Shown: piece after piece, positions 37,795 through 48,392 of the stretch
How positions within the stretch are numbered: position 1 is the stretch's first letter
Layout of the letters: the number at the start of each line of letters is the position of its first letter
Assembly: GCF_000473205.1 (NCBI RefSeq)
Contig: NZ_KI421507.1
Span: 43,208 to 107,207, forward strand
Direction of reading: 5' to 3'
Source: Pseudophaeobacter arcticus DSM 23566
GTDB lineage: Bacteria > Pseudomonadota > Alphaproteobacteria > Rhodobacterales > Rhodobacteraceae
DNA length: 64,000 bases
Notes under the pieces: model-generated
Seen by the model: only the letters and a program-made list of their open reading frames with translations
The model's database searches: none
What the model was told of the DNA's origin: nothing
Translations under genes and position numbers: made by a program

Positions 37795-38601
37795 ATGACG
37801 CAGAGCATGAACATGGTGGGATTGGTGCGCTTTTCGGTGCTGACGCCGACCTATTACTCTGAACGGTTTTCCAACCTGAAACAGACAGCCCGGCATCTGT
37901 TCAACCCGGACCGCATGGAGCTGCGCTTTAGCGTCTTTGAAAATCTCTGCCTGCCATCCCTGGTACAACAGACCGATCCAAACTTTGATCTGGTGGTGCT
38001 GACCGCCCAGTCAATGCCAGAGCTCTACCTCAACCGGCTGGGTGATCTGTTGGGCCCCCATGCCAATATTCACCTGCGCCCTGTGGGCACGCGCAACCAC
38101 TACCGGCTGTTGAAGCAGGGGTATGACTCGGTGCCGTCAAATGACGCCAGCCACCGCATTTTGTTTCGGCTGGATGATGATGACGCGGTGGACCTGGATT
38201 TTGTCCGCCGCACCCGCCGTTTGGCCACTGGGCTTTTGCCTCTGCAGCCCGCCGACAGCTCCTTTGTGATTGCCCATAACCGTGGTTTCTATTTGCAGGC
38301 CACCCCAGAGGGCCCCGAGGTGTTTGATGCAATTGAGCAGGCGCCTTTGTCGGCGGGAACCGCGCTGGTGACCCCGGTGGGGAGCGGCGCCAACCCGTAT
38401 AAATTCAACCACCGTAAACTGGCGCGGCATTTCAACCTCTATTCGGATATGCAGGTGCCAGCCTATATCCGCACGATCCATGGCGACAACAAATCCGAAC
38501 CGGCGCAAACGGGACTTACCCGCAGGATGGAACCAGAGGACATCGACGCCAGTCTGCAGGCTCATTTTGGCCAAAGCCTCGCGGCATTAAAGGGGCTTTG
38601 A
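37795..38601 (+). CDS. Putative rhamnosyltransferase-like glycosyltransferase
   Basis: A 268-residue GT-A-type protein of the group annotated as putative rhamnosyl transferase (PF11316-like). The N terminus reads LVRFSVLTPTYY; the metal-binding cluster is RLDDDDAVDLDFV; RFSVFENLCLPSL is another family block. No membrane anchor. It probably adds a deoxysugar to a surface polysaccharide. It is followed 3 bases later by a DMT transporter gene, and a related protein is encoded just beyond on the other strand (39434-40303). Confidence 0.75.
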   Translation: MTQSMNMVGLVRFSVLTPTYYSERFSNLKQTARHLFNPDRMELRFSVFENLCLPSLVQQTDPNFDLVVLTAQSMPELYLNRLGDLLGPHANIHLRPVGTRNHYRLLKQGYDSVPSNDASHRILFRLDDDDAVDLDFVRRTRRLATGLLPLQPADSSFVIAHNRGFYLQATPEGPEVFDAIEQAPLSAGTALVTPVGSGANPYKFNHRKLARHFNLYSDMQVPAYIRTIHGDNKSEPAQTGLTRRMEPEDIDASLQAHFGQSLAALKGL

Positions 38602-38604
38602 GCC

Positions 38605-39471
38605 ATGACACCCAATCACAAGGGCGCGCTGTTCATGATGGGGGCGATGGCGGCCTTTACCTTTAACGACACATTGGTCAAGGCGGTGGGGGATGAGTTG
38701 CCGCTGTCGCAGATCCTGGTTCTGCGCGGCGCCATGGCCTCGCTGTTGATCTATGCTTTTGCCCGCTATCAGGGCAGCCTGCGTTTGCGTCTGAGCCGCC
38801 GGGACTGGGGCCTGGTAGGCCTGCGCTGTCTGGCCGAGGGCGGCGCTACCTTCCTGTTCCTGACCGCGCTGATGCGGATGCCAATTGCCAATATCACGGC
38901 GGTTTTGCAGATGTTGCCCCTGAGTGTCACCCTGGGCGCGGCCCTGTTGTTCAAAGAGCCTGTGGGCTGGCGGCGCATGATGGCGATCCTGGTTGGCTTT
39001 TGCGGCATGTTGATGATCGTAAGGCCGGGGCCAGGCGGGTTTGAACCGGCTTCGGTCTATGCGCTGGGGGCGGTGGCCTGTGTGACCCTGCGGGATCTGT
39101 CAACGCGGCGGATGTCTGCAAATGTGCCCTCGATGACGGTGACGGTTCTGGCCTCCTTTTCGGTTCTGGGGTTTGGCATAGGCTATAGCTTTTTTCAGGA
39201 CTGGGTGCCTGTTTCCACTGGCCAGGTGGGGCTCTTGGCCGGAGCGGCCTGCATCATTCTGTTGGGCTACCTTGGCTCGGTGATGGCGATGCGGGTTGGC
39301 GATATCGCTGTGGTCTCGCCCTTTCGCTACACCGGGCTTTTGTGGGCGCTGATCCTGGGCTGGCTGGTGTTTGGCGATTGGCCGGACAGGCTGACCCTGA
39401 TGGGCGGAGCCCTGGTGGTGGCGGCAGGTCTGTTCACCCTGTACCGTGAACGACAGCAGGCCCAGGGCTAG
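38605..39471 (+). CDS. DMT-superfamily (EamA) transporter
   Basis: A 288-residue membrane protein with about ten helices arranged as two five-helix EamA repeats; repeat starts are visible at LFMMGAMAAFTFNDTLVKAV and AVACVTLRDLSTRRMSANVP. Such proteins export metabolites such as amino acids or nucleotide sugars; the substrate cannot be read. It is in an operon with the rhamnosyltransferase-like gene. Its last 38 bases overlap the convergent gene downstream. Confidence 0.85.
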   Translation: MTPNHKGALFMMGAMAAFTFNDTLVKAVGDELPLSQILVLRGAMASLLIYAFARYQGSLRLRLSRRDWGLVGLRCLAEGGATFLFLTALMRMPIANITAVLQMLPLSVTLGAALLFKEPVGWRRMMAILVGFCGMLMIVRPGPGGFEPASVYALGAVACVTLRDLSTRRMSANVPSMTVTVLASFSVLGFGIGYSFFQDWVPVSTGQVGLLAGAACIILLGYLGSVMAMRVGDIAVVSPFRYTGLLWALILGWLVFGDWPDRLTLMGGALVVAAGLFTLYRERQQAQG

Positions 39472-40303
39472 GGGGAGGAGCCTCGCCGCCGCAGCTCCCC
39501 TTGGGCGCAAAGATCCGGCGAACATCATCCTGGCGCAGGGCAAACCGGGCGGCAAAATCAGCCGCCAGGGCGTCATCTATCGGGGTGACGGGAACGGGCC
39601 TTACCTTTTTTTGTCGCGAGTCATTGTAGCCATTATGGCTGCGCACAAACATCGGCGCATCGCTGATGGTGATCGTGGGCATGAAGCGCAGGATCTTTTC
39701 ATGGGCAAAGTTCATGATGGTCAGCGGACAGTTCCCCTGCACATACATCCCCAACGAGGCGACATAATAGGGCCGGTGAATTTCCGTTGCAGAAATCCCG
39801 GATGCCCCCAGTTCGGCGACATAGCCGCGATTGAAATCAACGGCCAGGGTTTTGCTTTTGGCAACCAGTCCGGGGCAGTCCTGTAATGTTTGGCGCAGCC
39901 GCGCGATAAAATCCACCGAGATCGCATCATCGTCATCATGGCGAAATTGCAGGCAGGCAGCTTTGGGGTCGCGGCGCGCCGCGTTCAGGATCTCTTTCAT
40001 CACCTGGCGTTGTTTGCGCGGCGGTTCGGCATGGATGGTGATCTGGGGAATGTCAGCACAAAGATCGCGCAGCCGCGCGACATGATGCGCGGGCAGGCTG
40101 TCTCCAATCACGATGATCAGCTCAAAATCCTGATCGGTCTGCGCCCGCAGGCAGGGCAGGGCGATGGCCTCCATCAGCTGAAACCGCTCTTCCAGCCGTT
40201 CTTTGGCGTACAGAAAGGCAATGCGTTCTTCGATTGAGCCATGTTCCACCTGAAAACCGCCGATGGCGGGGTAGGAAAAACGGCAAAGTCCAATAACCTG
40301 CAT
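39434..40303 (-). CDS. Putative rhamnosyltransferase-like glycosyltransferase (second)
   Basis: A 289-residue relative of the protein at 37795-38601: N terminus LCRFSYPAIGGFQ, block RFQLMEAIALPCLRAQTDQD, and the DxD-type cluster QFRHDDDDAISVDFI. ATG at 40303 is preferred; the frame stays open 37 residues upstream through non-family sequence. The C terminus is Pro-rich and overlaps the DMT gene's end on the other strand. Confidence 0.75.
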   Translation of the reverse strand: MQVIGLCRFSYPAIGGFQVEHGSIEERIAFLYAKERLEERFQLMEAIALPCLRAQTDQDFELIIVIGDSLPAHHVARLRDLCADIPQITIHAEPPRKQRQVMKEILNAARRDPKAACLQFRHDDDDAISVDFIARLRQTLQDCPGLVAKSKTLAVDFNRGYVAELGASGISATEIHRPYYVASLGMYVQGNCPLTIMNFAHEKILRFMPTITISDAPMFVRSHNGYNDSRQKKVRPVPVTPIDDALAADFAARFALRQDDVRRIFAPKGSCGGEAPPPSPGPAVVHGTG

Positions 40304-40407
40304 GTGCGATGTCCTGAAAAGCTGTATTAGGCGGCAATCTGCACAACTATGCATGGCAAAGACAGGCGCGCAAGCGGCGCGCGCGTGGGGCTGGTGCCGC
40401 GCCGCAG

Positions 40408-40436
40408 TTGACAAGCCCCGCGACTCCCCATATACG
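40408..40436 (+). promoter_or_regulatory. Strong sigma-70 promoter of the str operon
   Basis: TTGACA, 17 bases, TATACG: a perfect -35 and a close -10 with ideal spacing, about 230 bases before rpsL. It lies in a 365-base gap between the divergent glycosyltransferase and rpsL; the remainder is rpsL leader. Confidence 0.8.
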
Positions 40437-40668
40437 CGCGCCTATCCGGCAACTCGGGGGTCGCCCCTATAGCCGAAATCTATATTGTTGTGGACCAAGG
40501 TTCGGGAACTTTTATCACCCGGGCCCTCTGAAAAACCACCGCGTCGCTTACCTCGGAATGGAAGCGATTGCGGTTTTTGCGCTTGCGGACGCGCCTGCGC
40601 ATGGAAGACCTAGCCGTATGCTTTTTTAGCGTACATGACCAAAGTTGCGAAACGGGGAAAAAACCGGA

Positions 40669-41040
40669 ATGCCAACGATCCAACAGCTGATCCGCAAGCC
40701 GCGTCAGCCTAAAGTAAAGCGCTCTAAGTCGATGCACCTGGAGCAGTGCCCACAAAAACGCGGTGTATGTACTCGTGTATATACCACCACACCTAAGAAG
40801 CCGAACTCCGCTATGCGGAAAGTTGCGAAGGTTCGCCTGACCAACGGTTTCGAAGTGATCTCCTACATCCCAGGGGAAAGCCACAACCTTCAGGAACACT
40901 CCGTGGTTCTGATCCGCGGCGGTCGTGTAAAAGACCTTCCCGGTGTCCGTTACCACATCCTGCGCGGTGTTCTGGATACCCAAGGCGTCAAAGACCGTAA
41001 ACAACGTCGTTCGAAGTACGGCGCCAAGCGTCCTAAATAA
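40669..41040 (+). CDS. rpsL: 30S ribosomal protein S12
   Basis: A 123-residue S12, full length. [11 protein letters not shown] carries the decoding-centre residue K43, and [12 protein letters not shown] carries K88; both are wild type, predicting a streptomycin-sensitive ribosome with respect to S12. ATG at 40669 starts [10 protein letters not shown]. It is the first gene of the str operon rpsL-rpsG-fusA-tuf. Confidence 0.97.
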   Translation: MPTIQQLIRKPRQPKVKRSKSMHLEQCPQKRGVCTRVYTTTPKKPNSAMRKVAKVRLTNGFEVISYIPGESHNLQEHSVVLIRGGRVKDLPGVRYHILRGVLDTQGVKDRKQRRSKYGAKRPK

Positions 41041-41526
<486 letters not shown>

Positions 41527-41547
41527 TTTCCAAAGGACATTAGACCA

Positions 41548-43668
41548 ATGGCACGCGAGTATACACTCAACCATTACCGCAACTTCGGCATCATGGCGCA
41601 TATCGATGCAGGTAAAACCACCTGTTCCGAGCGCATCCTGTATTACACAGGCAAGTCCCACAACATTGGTGAGGTGCACGACGGTGCAGCCACCATGGAC
41701 TGGATGGAGCAGGAGCAGGAACGCGGTATTACCATTACTTCGGCGGCGACCACCACATTCTGGGAACGCACCGAAGATGGCGTCACGGCTGACACGCCCA
41801 AGCACCGTCTGAACATCATCGACACCCCTGGCCACGTTGACTTCACCATTGAAGTTGAGCGTTCGCTGGCGGTTCTCGATGGTGCTGTCTGTGTTCTGGA
41901 CGCCAACGCAGGTGTTGAACCTCAGACCGAAACCGTGTGGCGTCAGGCTGACCGCTACAAGGTTCCGCGTATGGTTTTTGTCAACAAAATGGACAAAATC
42001 GGCGCGGACTTCTTCAACTGCGTTCGCATGATTGAAGACCGCACCGGCGCGCGCGCTGTGCCCGTTGGTATTCCGATCGGTGCAGAAACCGAGCTGGAAG
42101 GTCTGATCGACCTCGTGACCATGGAAGAATGGCTGTGGCAGGGCGAAGATCTGGGTGCGTCCTGGGTCAAGGCTCCGATCCGCGACAGCCTGAAAGACAT
42201 GGCTGACGAATGGCGCGCCAAGATGATCGAAGCGGCCGTCGAAATGGACGACGACGCGATGGAAAACTACCTGATGGACGGCGCAGAGCCCGACGTCGCG
42301 ACCCTGCGCAGCCTGCTGCGTAAAGGCACGCTGTCGCTCTCCTTCGTTCCGGTTCTGGGTGGTTCCGCGTTCAAGAACAAAGGTGTTCAGCCGCTGCTCA
42401 ACGCTGTGATCGACTATCTGCCCAGCCCGCTGGACGTTGTTGATTACATGGGCTTCAAACCCGGCGACGAGACAGAAACCCGTGATATTCCGCGTCGTGC
42501 GGATGACAACATGGCGTTCTCGGGCCTGGCGTTCAAAATCATGAACGACCCCTTTGTTGGCTCCTTGACCTTCACCCGGATCTATTCCGGTGTGCTGAAC
42601 AAGGGCGACACCCTGCTGAACTCGACCAAAGGTCGTAAAGAGCGTGTTGGCCGGATGATGATGATGCACTCGAATGACCGTGAGGAAATCACGGAAGCAT
42701 TCGCAGGCGACATCATCGCGCTGGCAGGTCTGAAAGACACCACCACAGGTGACACGCTCTGCGCCGTCAACGATCCGGTGGTTCTGGAAACCATGACCTT
42801 CCCCGATCCGGTTATCGAGATCGCGGTTGAGCCCAAGACCAAAGCCGACCAGGAGAAAATGTCTCAGGGTCTGGGTCGTCTGGCTGCTGAAGATCCATCC
42901 TTCCGTGTGGAGACCGACATCGAGTCCGGTCAGACCATCATGAAGGGCATGGGCGAACTGCACCTGGACATCCTGGTTGACCGTCTCAAGCGGGAATTCA
43001 AGGTTGAAGCCAACATTGGTGCGCCTCAGGTTGCCTACCGTGAGACCATCGGTCACGAAGTTGAACATACCTACACCCACAAGAAACAGTCGGGTGGTTC
43101 GGGTCAGTTTGGCGAAGTGAAGATGATCATCTCCCCCACCGAACCGGGCGAAGGCTATTCCTTCGAATCCCGCATCGTTGGTGGCTCGGTGCCAAAAGAA
43201 TACATCCCAGGTGTCGAAAAAGGCATCAACTCGGTGATGGATTCTGGCCCCTTGGCTGGCTTCCCCGTGATCGACTTCAAGGTTGCTCTGATCGACGGTA
43301 AGTTCCACGACGTGGACTCCTCGGTTCTGGCCTTTGAAATCGCCGCACGGATGTGTATGCGTGAAGGCATGCGCAAAGCTGGCGCCAAGCTGCTTGAGCC
43401 AATCATGAAAGTGGAAGTGATCACGCCGGAAGAATATACCGGTGGTATCATTGGCGATCTGACCTCCCGTCGTGGTCAGGTTTCCGGCCAGGAGGCCCGT
43501 GGCAATGCGATTGCGATCGACGCAAACGTGCCGCTGGCAAACATGTTTGGCTACATCAACACCCTTCGTTCGATGAGCTCGGGCCGCGCCCAGTTCACCA
43601 TGCAGTTCTCGCATTACGACCCCGTACCGCAGAACATCTCGGACGAGATCCAGGCAAAATTCGCGTAA
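41548..43668 (+). CDS. fusA: Elongation factor G
   Basis: A 706-residue EF-G, full length. GTPase motifs are AHIDAGKTT (G1), DTPGHVDF (G3) and NKMDK (G4). The C-terminal domains IV-V end with [19 protein letters not shown]. It drives ribosomal translocation and recycling and is the third gene of the str operon. Confidence 0.98.
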   Translation: MAREYTLNHYRNFGIMAHIDAGKTTCSERILYYTGKSHNIGEVHDGAATMDWMEQEQERGITITSAATTTFWERTEDGVTADTPKHRLNIIDTPGHVDFTIEVERSLAVLDGAVCVLDANAGVEPQTETVWRQADRYKVPRMVFVNKMDKIGADFFNCVRMIEDRTGARAVPVGIPIGAETELEGLIDLVTMEEWLWQGEDLGASWVKAPIRDSLKDMADEWRAKMIEAAVEMDDDAMENYLMDGAEPDVATLRSLLRKGTLSLSFVPVLGGSAFKNKGVQPLLNAVIDYLPSPLDVVDYMGFKPGDETETRDIPRRADDNMAFSGLAFKIMNDPFVGSLTFTRIYSGVLNKGDTLLNSTKGRKERVGRMMMMHSNDREEITEAFAGDIIALAGLKDTTTGDTLCAVNDPVVLETMTFPDPVIEIAVEPKTKADQEKMSQGLGRLAAEDPSFRVETDIESGQTIMKGMGELHLDILVDRLKREFKVEANIGAPQVAYRETIGHEVEHTYTHKKQSGGSGQFGEVKMIISPTEPGEGYSFESRIVGGSVPKEYIPGVEKGINSVMDSGPLAGFPVIDFKVALIDGKFHDVDSSVLAFEIAARMCMREGMRKAGAKLLEPIMKVEVITPEEYTGGIIGDLTSRRGQVSGQEARGNAIAIDANVPLANMFGYINTLRSMSSGRAQFTMQFSHYDPVPQNISDEIQAKFA

Positions 43669-43731
43669 GCGAACAGAAATTGGAAGGTTCGCAGTTTTTG
43701 CGGGCCTTCCTCAATAACAAAGGAGGCCATC

Positions 43732-44907
43732 ATGGCTAAGGAAAAGTTTGAACGTAATAAGCCGCACGTCAACATCGGCACCATCGGCCACGTTGACCAC
43801 GGTAAAACCACTCTGACCGCAGCGATCACCAAATATTTTGGTGACTTCAAAGCCTACGACCAGATCGACGGCGCACCAGAAGAAAAAGCGCGCGGCATCA
43901 CCATCTCGACCGCACATGTTGAGTATGAAACCGAGACCCGCCACTACGCGCACGTCGACTGCCCCGGCCACGCTGACTATGTGAAAAACATGATCACCGG
44001 TGCGGCACAGATGGATGGCGCCATCCTGGTTGTGAACGCGGCTGATGGCCCGATGCCTCAGACCCGCGAGCACATCCTGCTGGGCCGCCAGGTTGGCATC
44101 CCTTACATGGTTGTCTTCATGAACAAAGTTGACCAGGTCGACGATGAAGAGCTGCTCGAGCTGGTTGAAATGGAAATCCGTGAGCTGCTGTCCAGCTACG
44201 AATATCCTGGCGACGATATTCCTATCATCGCGGGCTCGGCTCTGGCGGCGATGGAAGGCCGTGATCCTGAAATCGGCGAAGAGAAAATCAAAGAGCTGAT
44301 GAAAGCGGTTGACGAGTATATCCCTACTCCTGCCCGTGCCGTTGACCAGCCCTTCCTGATGCCTGTTGAAGACGTGTTCTCGATCTCTGGTCGTGGGACC
44401 GTTGTGACCGGCCGTGTTGAGCGTGGCGTGATCAATGTTGGCGACAGCATTGAAATCGTTGGCCTGAAGGACACTCAGACCACCACCTGTACCGGTGTTG
44501 AAATGTTCCGCAAGCTGCTGGATCGCGGTGAAGCAGGCGACAACATCGGCGCCCTGCTGCGCGGTATCGACCGTGAAGCTGTTGAGCGTGGCCAGGTTCT
44601 CTGTGCGCCCAAGTCGGTGAACCCACACACCAAATTCGAAGCCGAAGCCTATATCCTGACCAAGGATGAAGGTGGTCGTCACACGCCGTTCTTCGCCAAC
44701 TACCGTCCTCAGTTCTACTTCCGGACCACAGACGTCACCGGCACCGTTACTCTGCCCGAGGGCACCGAAATGGTTATGCCTGGCGACAACCTGAAGTTCG
44801 ACGTTGAACTGATCGCCCCCATCGCGATGGAAGCCGGCCTGCGCTTCGCCATCCGCGAAGGCGGCCGCACCGTTGGTGCCGGCGTTGTGTCCAAAATCAC
44901 CGAGTAA
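43732..44907 (+). CDS. tuf: Elongation factor Tu
   Basis: A 391-residue EF-Tu, full length. GTPase motifs are [18 protein letters not shown] and NKVDQ. It delivers aminoacyl-tRNA to the ribosome. An AAAGGAGG ribosome-binding site precedes the ATG. This is the only tuf gene in the window; many alphaproteobacteria have a second elsewhere. Two hairpins follow, the second a clear terminator. Confidence 0.98.
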   Translation: MAKEKFERNKPHVNIGTIGHVDHGKTTLTAAITKYFGDFKAYDQIDGAPEEKARGITISTAHVEYETETRHYAHVDCPGHADYVKNMITGAAQMDGAILVVNAADGPMPQTREHILLGRQVGIPYMVVFMNKVDQVDDEELLELVEMEIRELLSSYEYPGDDIPIIAGSALAAMEGRDPEIGEEKIKELMKAVDEYIPTPARAVDQPFLMPVEDVFSISGRGTVVTGRVERGVINVGDSIEIVGLKDTQTTTCTGVEMFRKLLDRGEAGDNIGALLRGIDREAVERGQVLCAPKSVNPHTKFEAEAYILTKDEGGRHTPFFANYRPQFYFRTTDVTGTVTLPEGTEMVMPGDNLKFDVELIAPIAMEAGLRFAIREGGRTVGAGVVSKITE

Positions 44908-44952
44908 GGTCGAAGCCCAGCTTGCTGGGGTTCTGGCCGGTGGTGACAGGGT

Positions 44953-44972
44953 ATTCGCGCCAAGGCGCGAAT
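44953..44972 (+). terminator. Hairpin downstream of tuf
   Basis: ATTCGCGC, CAAG loop, GCGCGAAT. There is no U tract, so this is probably an mRNA 3'-stabilising or processing stem ahead of the main terminator. Confidence 0.5.
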
Positions 44973-45000
44973 GTCCCGAAAACCACACAGGTGAAGTCTA

Positions 45001-45032
45001 CAAAAGGGCGCCCCCAGGGGCGCCCTTTTGCA
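45001..45032 (+). terminator. Rho-independent terminator of the str operon
   Basis: A long stem with AAAAGGGCG on the left, a CCCC/GGGG inner part and CGCCCTTTT on the right. It is A/T-flanked, so it can work in both directions, also closing the convergent gene at 45084-45902. Confidence 0.85.
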
Positions 45033-45083
45033 TTGCTACCGCAGCAGGTGGTAGGCACTCGAGTTTGGAGCTTAGGCCTTTGA

Positions 45084-45902
45084 CTAGCAAAGCTGTGTTT
45101 TGAATGATTGATCAACTGTGAAAGGGGGAACAGGAGGATGTCTTTTAGACAGTTGTTCCAAAATGCGCTTTTGCCCTTCTACAAAGAAGTTTTCAGAGAT
45201 TTTTACAGTGCTGAATGGAATGGTCTTAAGGTACCTGTAGATCTCCCAGCGCAAAGTGTTGAGTTGCTCTGAAATATGACTGGATTGGTAGATGAATGCG
45301 TGATCGTGAAACCAATCTTGAAACTCTCCAAGGATTAGGTATTCCTGACCGCCTACTAGTTGGATGCCATGTTTTCCCATAATCGTTTTTATCTTGTTAG
45401 CATCCACTGCCAATCTGGTGAAATTGTGCTTTCCTATATTTCCAGTGATCTTAAGCGCTTCATGTCGCGGGATTCTAAGACTGACTTCTTTCTGTATCGT
45501 GGGAAACCAAGCACTTTTTATGGTGGTTTCTCCATCTAACCAGCTTGCAAGTGCCTGAACAGCCATCTCAAGATCCGCACTGTAGGACGCCAAGGTGGGT
45601 GTCTTGGATACCGATTTGAGGTAGAAAAGAAACGAGCCATCCGATCCAGAAACTTGTGGTTTCGCCGGATCCAAGCCAAACGGCATCTGCCGTTCTGTCG
45701 CTTTTGATGGCTGTGGAGCGGAAAGAAAGTCAGACAGTCTAATGTTGAATAGTACCGCATGCTCTGCTGTCCGAAATAGAACGTTTGACCACGTTGGTTC
45801 CCAATCTTCAGAAAACATCGAGTAGTTGACCATCTCATCAATGAGGTCACATGCCGCAGTTAGTATGATAATCTCTTTGTCGGCGTCGGTTAGTTCGTGC
45901 AT
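45084..45902 (-). CDS. Unknown accessory protein between tuf and rpsJ
   Basis: A 272-residue protein not recognised from any family. It is soluble and helix-rich (EIIILTAACDLIDEMVNYSM at the N terminus), with segments such as GKHNFTRLAVDANKIKTIMG. Base composition is clearly more AT-rich than its ribosomal neighbours and codon use is less biased, suggesting horizontal acquisition. It is encoded opposite to the str and S10 operons and separates them. A defence or cargo role is possible but not supported by any motif I can see. Confidence 0.7.
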   Translation of the reverse strand: MHELTDADKEIIILTAACDLIDEMVNYSMFSEDWEPTWSNVLFRTAEHAVLFNIRLSDFLSAPQPSKATERQMPFGLDPAKPQVSGSDGSFLFYLKSVSKTPTLASYSADLEMAVQALASWLDGETTIKSAWFPTIQKEVSLRIPRHEALKITGNIGKHNFTRLAVDANKIKTIMGKHGIQLVGGQEYLILGEFQDWFHDHAFIYQSSHISEQLNTLRWEIYRYLKTIPFSTVKISENFFVEGQKRILEQLSKRHPPVPPFTVDQSFKTQLC

Positions 45903-46026
45903 GGTGCTTCTCTGTATCAGTTGCCTAAAATGTGATCCGCTTCGCTAGTGTCCCCTGTTCGCGCCGATTAACAAACCCCAAACCCACCGTCCGCCCCTTA
46001 GGCAACTGTTTCGCGCGCGAAACGTC

Positions 46027-46055
46027 TTGCCAGGTTGGCGTATCCCGCGTATAGG
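46027..46055 (+). promoter_or_regulatory. Candidate promoter of the S10 operon
   Basis: TTGCCA, 17 bases, TATAGG, about 120 bases before rpsJ. The region 45903-46173 also holds the start signals of the divergent unknown gene. Confidence 0.6.
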
Positions 46056-46173
46056 GCGCTAGTTCCCTGGTGGAACAACAAGGCGGGGTGATTCCCGCCT
46101 TTTGGGTTCGATGAGGGTAAGCGGTGGTCGCTGCCCCTCCTCTCAACCTTCACGCCTAGATAAAGGCTGACTA

Positions 46174-46488
46174 ATGCAAAGCCAAAATATCCGTATTCGG
46201 CTCAAGGCATTTGACTATCGTGTACTGGACGCCAGCACACAAGAGATCGTCAACACTGCCAAGCGGACCGGCGCGACTGTTCGCGGCCCGATCCCACTGC
46301 CAAACAAAATCGAGAAATTCACCGTTCTGCGTGGTCCCCACGTTGACAAGAAATCTCGTGACCAGTTCGAGATCCGTACGCACAAGCGTATGCTCGACAT
46401 CGTTGATCCGACCCCCCAGACCGTGGACGCGCTGATGAAGCTCGACCTGGCCGCTGGTGTGGACGTCGAGATCAAACTGCAATCTTAA
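46174..46488 (+). CDS. rpsJ: 30S ribosomal protein S10 (NusE)
   Basis: A 104-residue S10, full length, starting [20 protein letters not shown] and with the loop region [12 protein letters not shown]. It is a 30S head protein and, as NusE, part of the NusB/boxA antitermination complex that would act on the rRNA leader at the right end of this window. First gene of the S10 operon. Confidence 0.97.
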   Translation: MQSQNIRIRLKAFDYRVLDASTQEIVNTAKRTGATVRGPIPLPNKIEKFTVLRGPHVDKKSRDQFEIRTHKRMLDIVDPTPQTVDALMKLDLAAGVDVEIKLQS

Positions 46489-46506
46489 GAACGGAGGGTA
46501 TAAATA

Positions 46507-47217
46507 ATGCGCTCTGGTATTATTGCAAAAAAAGTCGGCATGACACGTTTGTTCATGGAAGATGGTCAGCAGATCCCTGTGACCGTTCTTCACCTGGACG
46601 GGCTGCAGGTTGTGTCTCAGCGTACCGAAGATAAAGACGGCTACACAGCTGTTCAGCTCGGTGCGGGTTCCGCCAAGGTCAAGCGCGTCTCCAAGGCGAT
46701 GCGTGGTCACTTTGCGGCCTCCAAGGTAGAGCCCAAGCGTAAGCTCGTGGAATTCCGCGTGCCTGCTGATGCTCTCATCGAAGTTGGCGCCGAAATCTCG
46801 GCCGAGCACTTCCTGGCTGGTCAAAAAGTTGACGTGACCGGTACATCCATCGGTAAAGGTTTTGCCGGTGCGATGAAGCGCTGGAACTTTGGTGGTCTGC
46901 GCGCGACACACGGTGTTTCGATTTCGCACCGTTCGCACGGTTCCACCGGCCAGTGTCAGGATCCCGGTAAGGTTTTCAAAGGCAAGAAGATGGCTGGTCA
47001 CATGGGCGCTGCCCGCGTAACCACACAGAACCTGGAAGTCGTCAAAACTGACGCCGACCGTGGTCTGGTCTTCATCAAGGGCGCCGTACCTGGTCCAAAG
47101 TCTGGCTGGGTCACCGTCAAGGATGCCGTGAAGAAGAAAGCTCCTGAAGGTCTTCCCTTCCCAGCTGGTATCAAAGCCGCTGCGAGCGAAGCCCCTGCGG
47201 AAGGTGGTGAAGCATGA
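46507..47217 (+). CDS. rplC: 50S ribosomal protein L3
   Basis: A 236-residue L3. [20 protein letters not shown] is the family N terminus; the loop reaching the peptidyl transferase centre ([15 protein letters not shown]) is intact. The C-terminal ~25 residues ([13 protein letters not shown]) form an alphaproteobacterial-type disordered tail. The stop overlaps rplD by 4 bases. Confidence 0.97.
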   Translation: MRSGIIAKKVGMTRLFMEDGQQIPVTVLHLDGLQVVSQRTEDKDGYTAVQLGAGSAKVKRVSKAMRGHFAASKVEPKRKLVEFRVPADALIEVGAEISAEHFLAGQKVDVTGTSIGKGFAGAMKRWNFGGLRATHGVSISHRSHGSTGQCQDPGKVFKGKKMAGHMGAARVTTQNLEVVKTDADRGLVFIKGAVPGPKSGWVTVKDAVKKKAPEGLPFPAGIKAAASEAPAEGGEA

Positions 47218-47831
47218 AACTTGATGTGATGAATCTCGACGGCAGCAAAGCTGGCGACATCGAGCTGAACGCCGACCTCTTTGGTCTGGAGCCCCGTGCG
47301 GATATTCTGCACCGTGTGGTCCGCTGGCAGCGTAACAACGCGCAGGCCGGTACCCACAAGGTAAAGACCCGTTCGGAAGTCAAATACTCGACCAAGAAGA
47401 TCTATCGCCAAAAAGGCACCGGTGGCGCACGCCACGGCGCGCGCTCGGCACCGATCTTCCGCGGTGGTGGTATCTACAAAGGCCCCGTTGTGCGTTCGCA
47501 CGGCCACGAGCTGACCAAAAAGTTCCGCAAGCTGGGTCTGCGTCACGCACTCTCTGCCAAGGCGAAAGCCGGTGAACTGGTTGTGATCTCTGACGCTGCT
47601 GCCGAAGGCAAAACCGGTGCTCTGGCCAAACAGGTTGCAAACCTCGGCTGGAAGCGCGCGCTGGTCATCGACGGTGCCGAAGTGAACGCAGGCTTCCTGA
47701 AAGCCTCGCGCAACATTGAAGGTCTGGATATCCTGCCAACAATGGGTGCGAACGTTTACGACATCCTGAAGCGTGACACCCTGGTTATCACCAAGGCTGG
47801 TCTCGAAGCACTGGAGGCTCGTTTGAAATGA
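47214..47831 (+). CDS. rplD: 50S ribosomal protein L4
   Basis: A 205-residue L4, full length, with the exit-tunnel loop region [20 protein letters not shown]. In E. coli, L4 represses its own S10 operon; whether that applies here is unknown. Start and stop are coupled by 4-base overlaps to rplC and rplW. Confidence 0.97.
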   Translation: MKLDVMNLDGSKAGDIELNADLFGLEPRADILHRVVRWQRNNAQAGTHKVKTRSEVKYSTKKIYRQKGTGGARHGARSAPIFRGGGIYKGPVVRSHGHELTKKFRKLGLRHALSAKAKAGELVVISDAAAEGKTGALAKQVANLGWKRALVIDGAEVNAGFLKASRNIEGLDILPTMGANVYDILKRDTLVITKAGLEALEARLK

Positions 47832-48124
47832 ACGCTAAAGCAGAACACTACGACGTGATCCGCAAGCCGATCATCACCGAGAAAACCACCATGGCATCCG
47901 AAAACGGTGCGGTTGTTTTTGAAGTTGCGATCGGCAGCAACAAACCCCAGATCAAAGAAGCTGTTGAAAGCCTCTTTGGTGTGAAGGTGAAGGCGGTCAA
48001 CACCACCATCACCAAGGGTAAAGCCAAGCGGTTCCGCGGCCAGATCGGCCGTCGCAAAGACGTGAAAAAAGCCTATGTGACGCTCGAAGAGGGCAACACA
48101 ATCGACGTGTCCACCGGACTCTGA
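47828..48124 (+). CDS. rplW: 50S ribosomal protein L23
   Basis: A 98-residue L23, full length, with [20 protein letters not shown] and [16 protein letters not shown]. It lies at the tunnel exit and is the docking site for trigger factor and SRP. It is followed here by a terminator instead of rplB, splitting the S10 operon. Confidence 0.97.
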   Translation: MNAKAEHYDVIRKPIITEKTTMASENGAVVFEVAIGSNKPQIKEAVESLFGVKVKAVNTTITKGKAKRFRGQIGRRKDVKKAYVTLEEGNTIDVSTGL

Positions 48125-48150
48125 GATCAGGTTCTTTTGAACTAATAGAG

Positions 48151-48181
48151 AGGCCCTCGCTGCGAAGCGGGGGCCTTTTTT
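48151..48181 (+). terminator. Rho-independent terminator after rplW
   Basis: Stem AGGCCCTCGC / GCGGGGGCCT (one mismatch or wobble) with a 6-base loop and a run of six T residues. Confidence 0.88.
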
Positions 48182-48225
48182 GTTGAGGCGTTGCGCTATC
48201 GAGAGAGCGGCGCCTGACCTAGAGT

Positions 48226-48293
48226 GGGTGCGAAGGGCCCTCCCGTTCTGCTGGAGGCAAACCTTCGGTTTACCGGGAGGGTCGGGCGCACCC
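48226..48293. ncRNA. Structured non-coding element (three nested stems)
   Basis: Nested inverted repeats: outer GGGTGCG / CGCACCC (48226-48232, 48287-48293), symmetric 5-base internal loops, middle CCCTCCCG / CGGGAGGG (48238-48245, 48274-48281), and an inner AAACC-TTC-GGTTT hairpin (48259-48271). No U tract follows, so it is not a simple terminator. It could be a small RNA, a cis-regulatory leader of the lipoprotein gene, or a palindromic repeat. Confidence 0.5.
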
Positions 48294-48392
48294 GGCTTGA
48301 TAGCCGAAGAATGGAAATAGGGCTGCTACGAGCTGGCATTGATTGCAACTTTGAGCTGAATTAGAGGTGTAAGTGGAAGCAAGAATTTGCAT

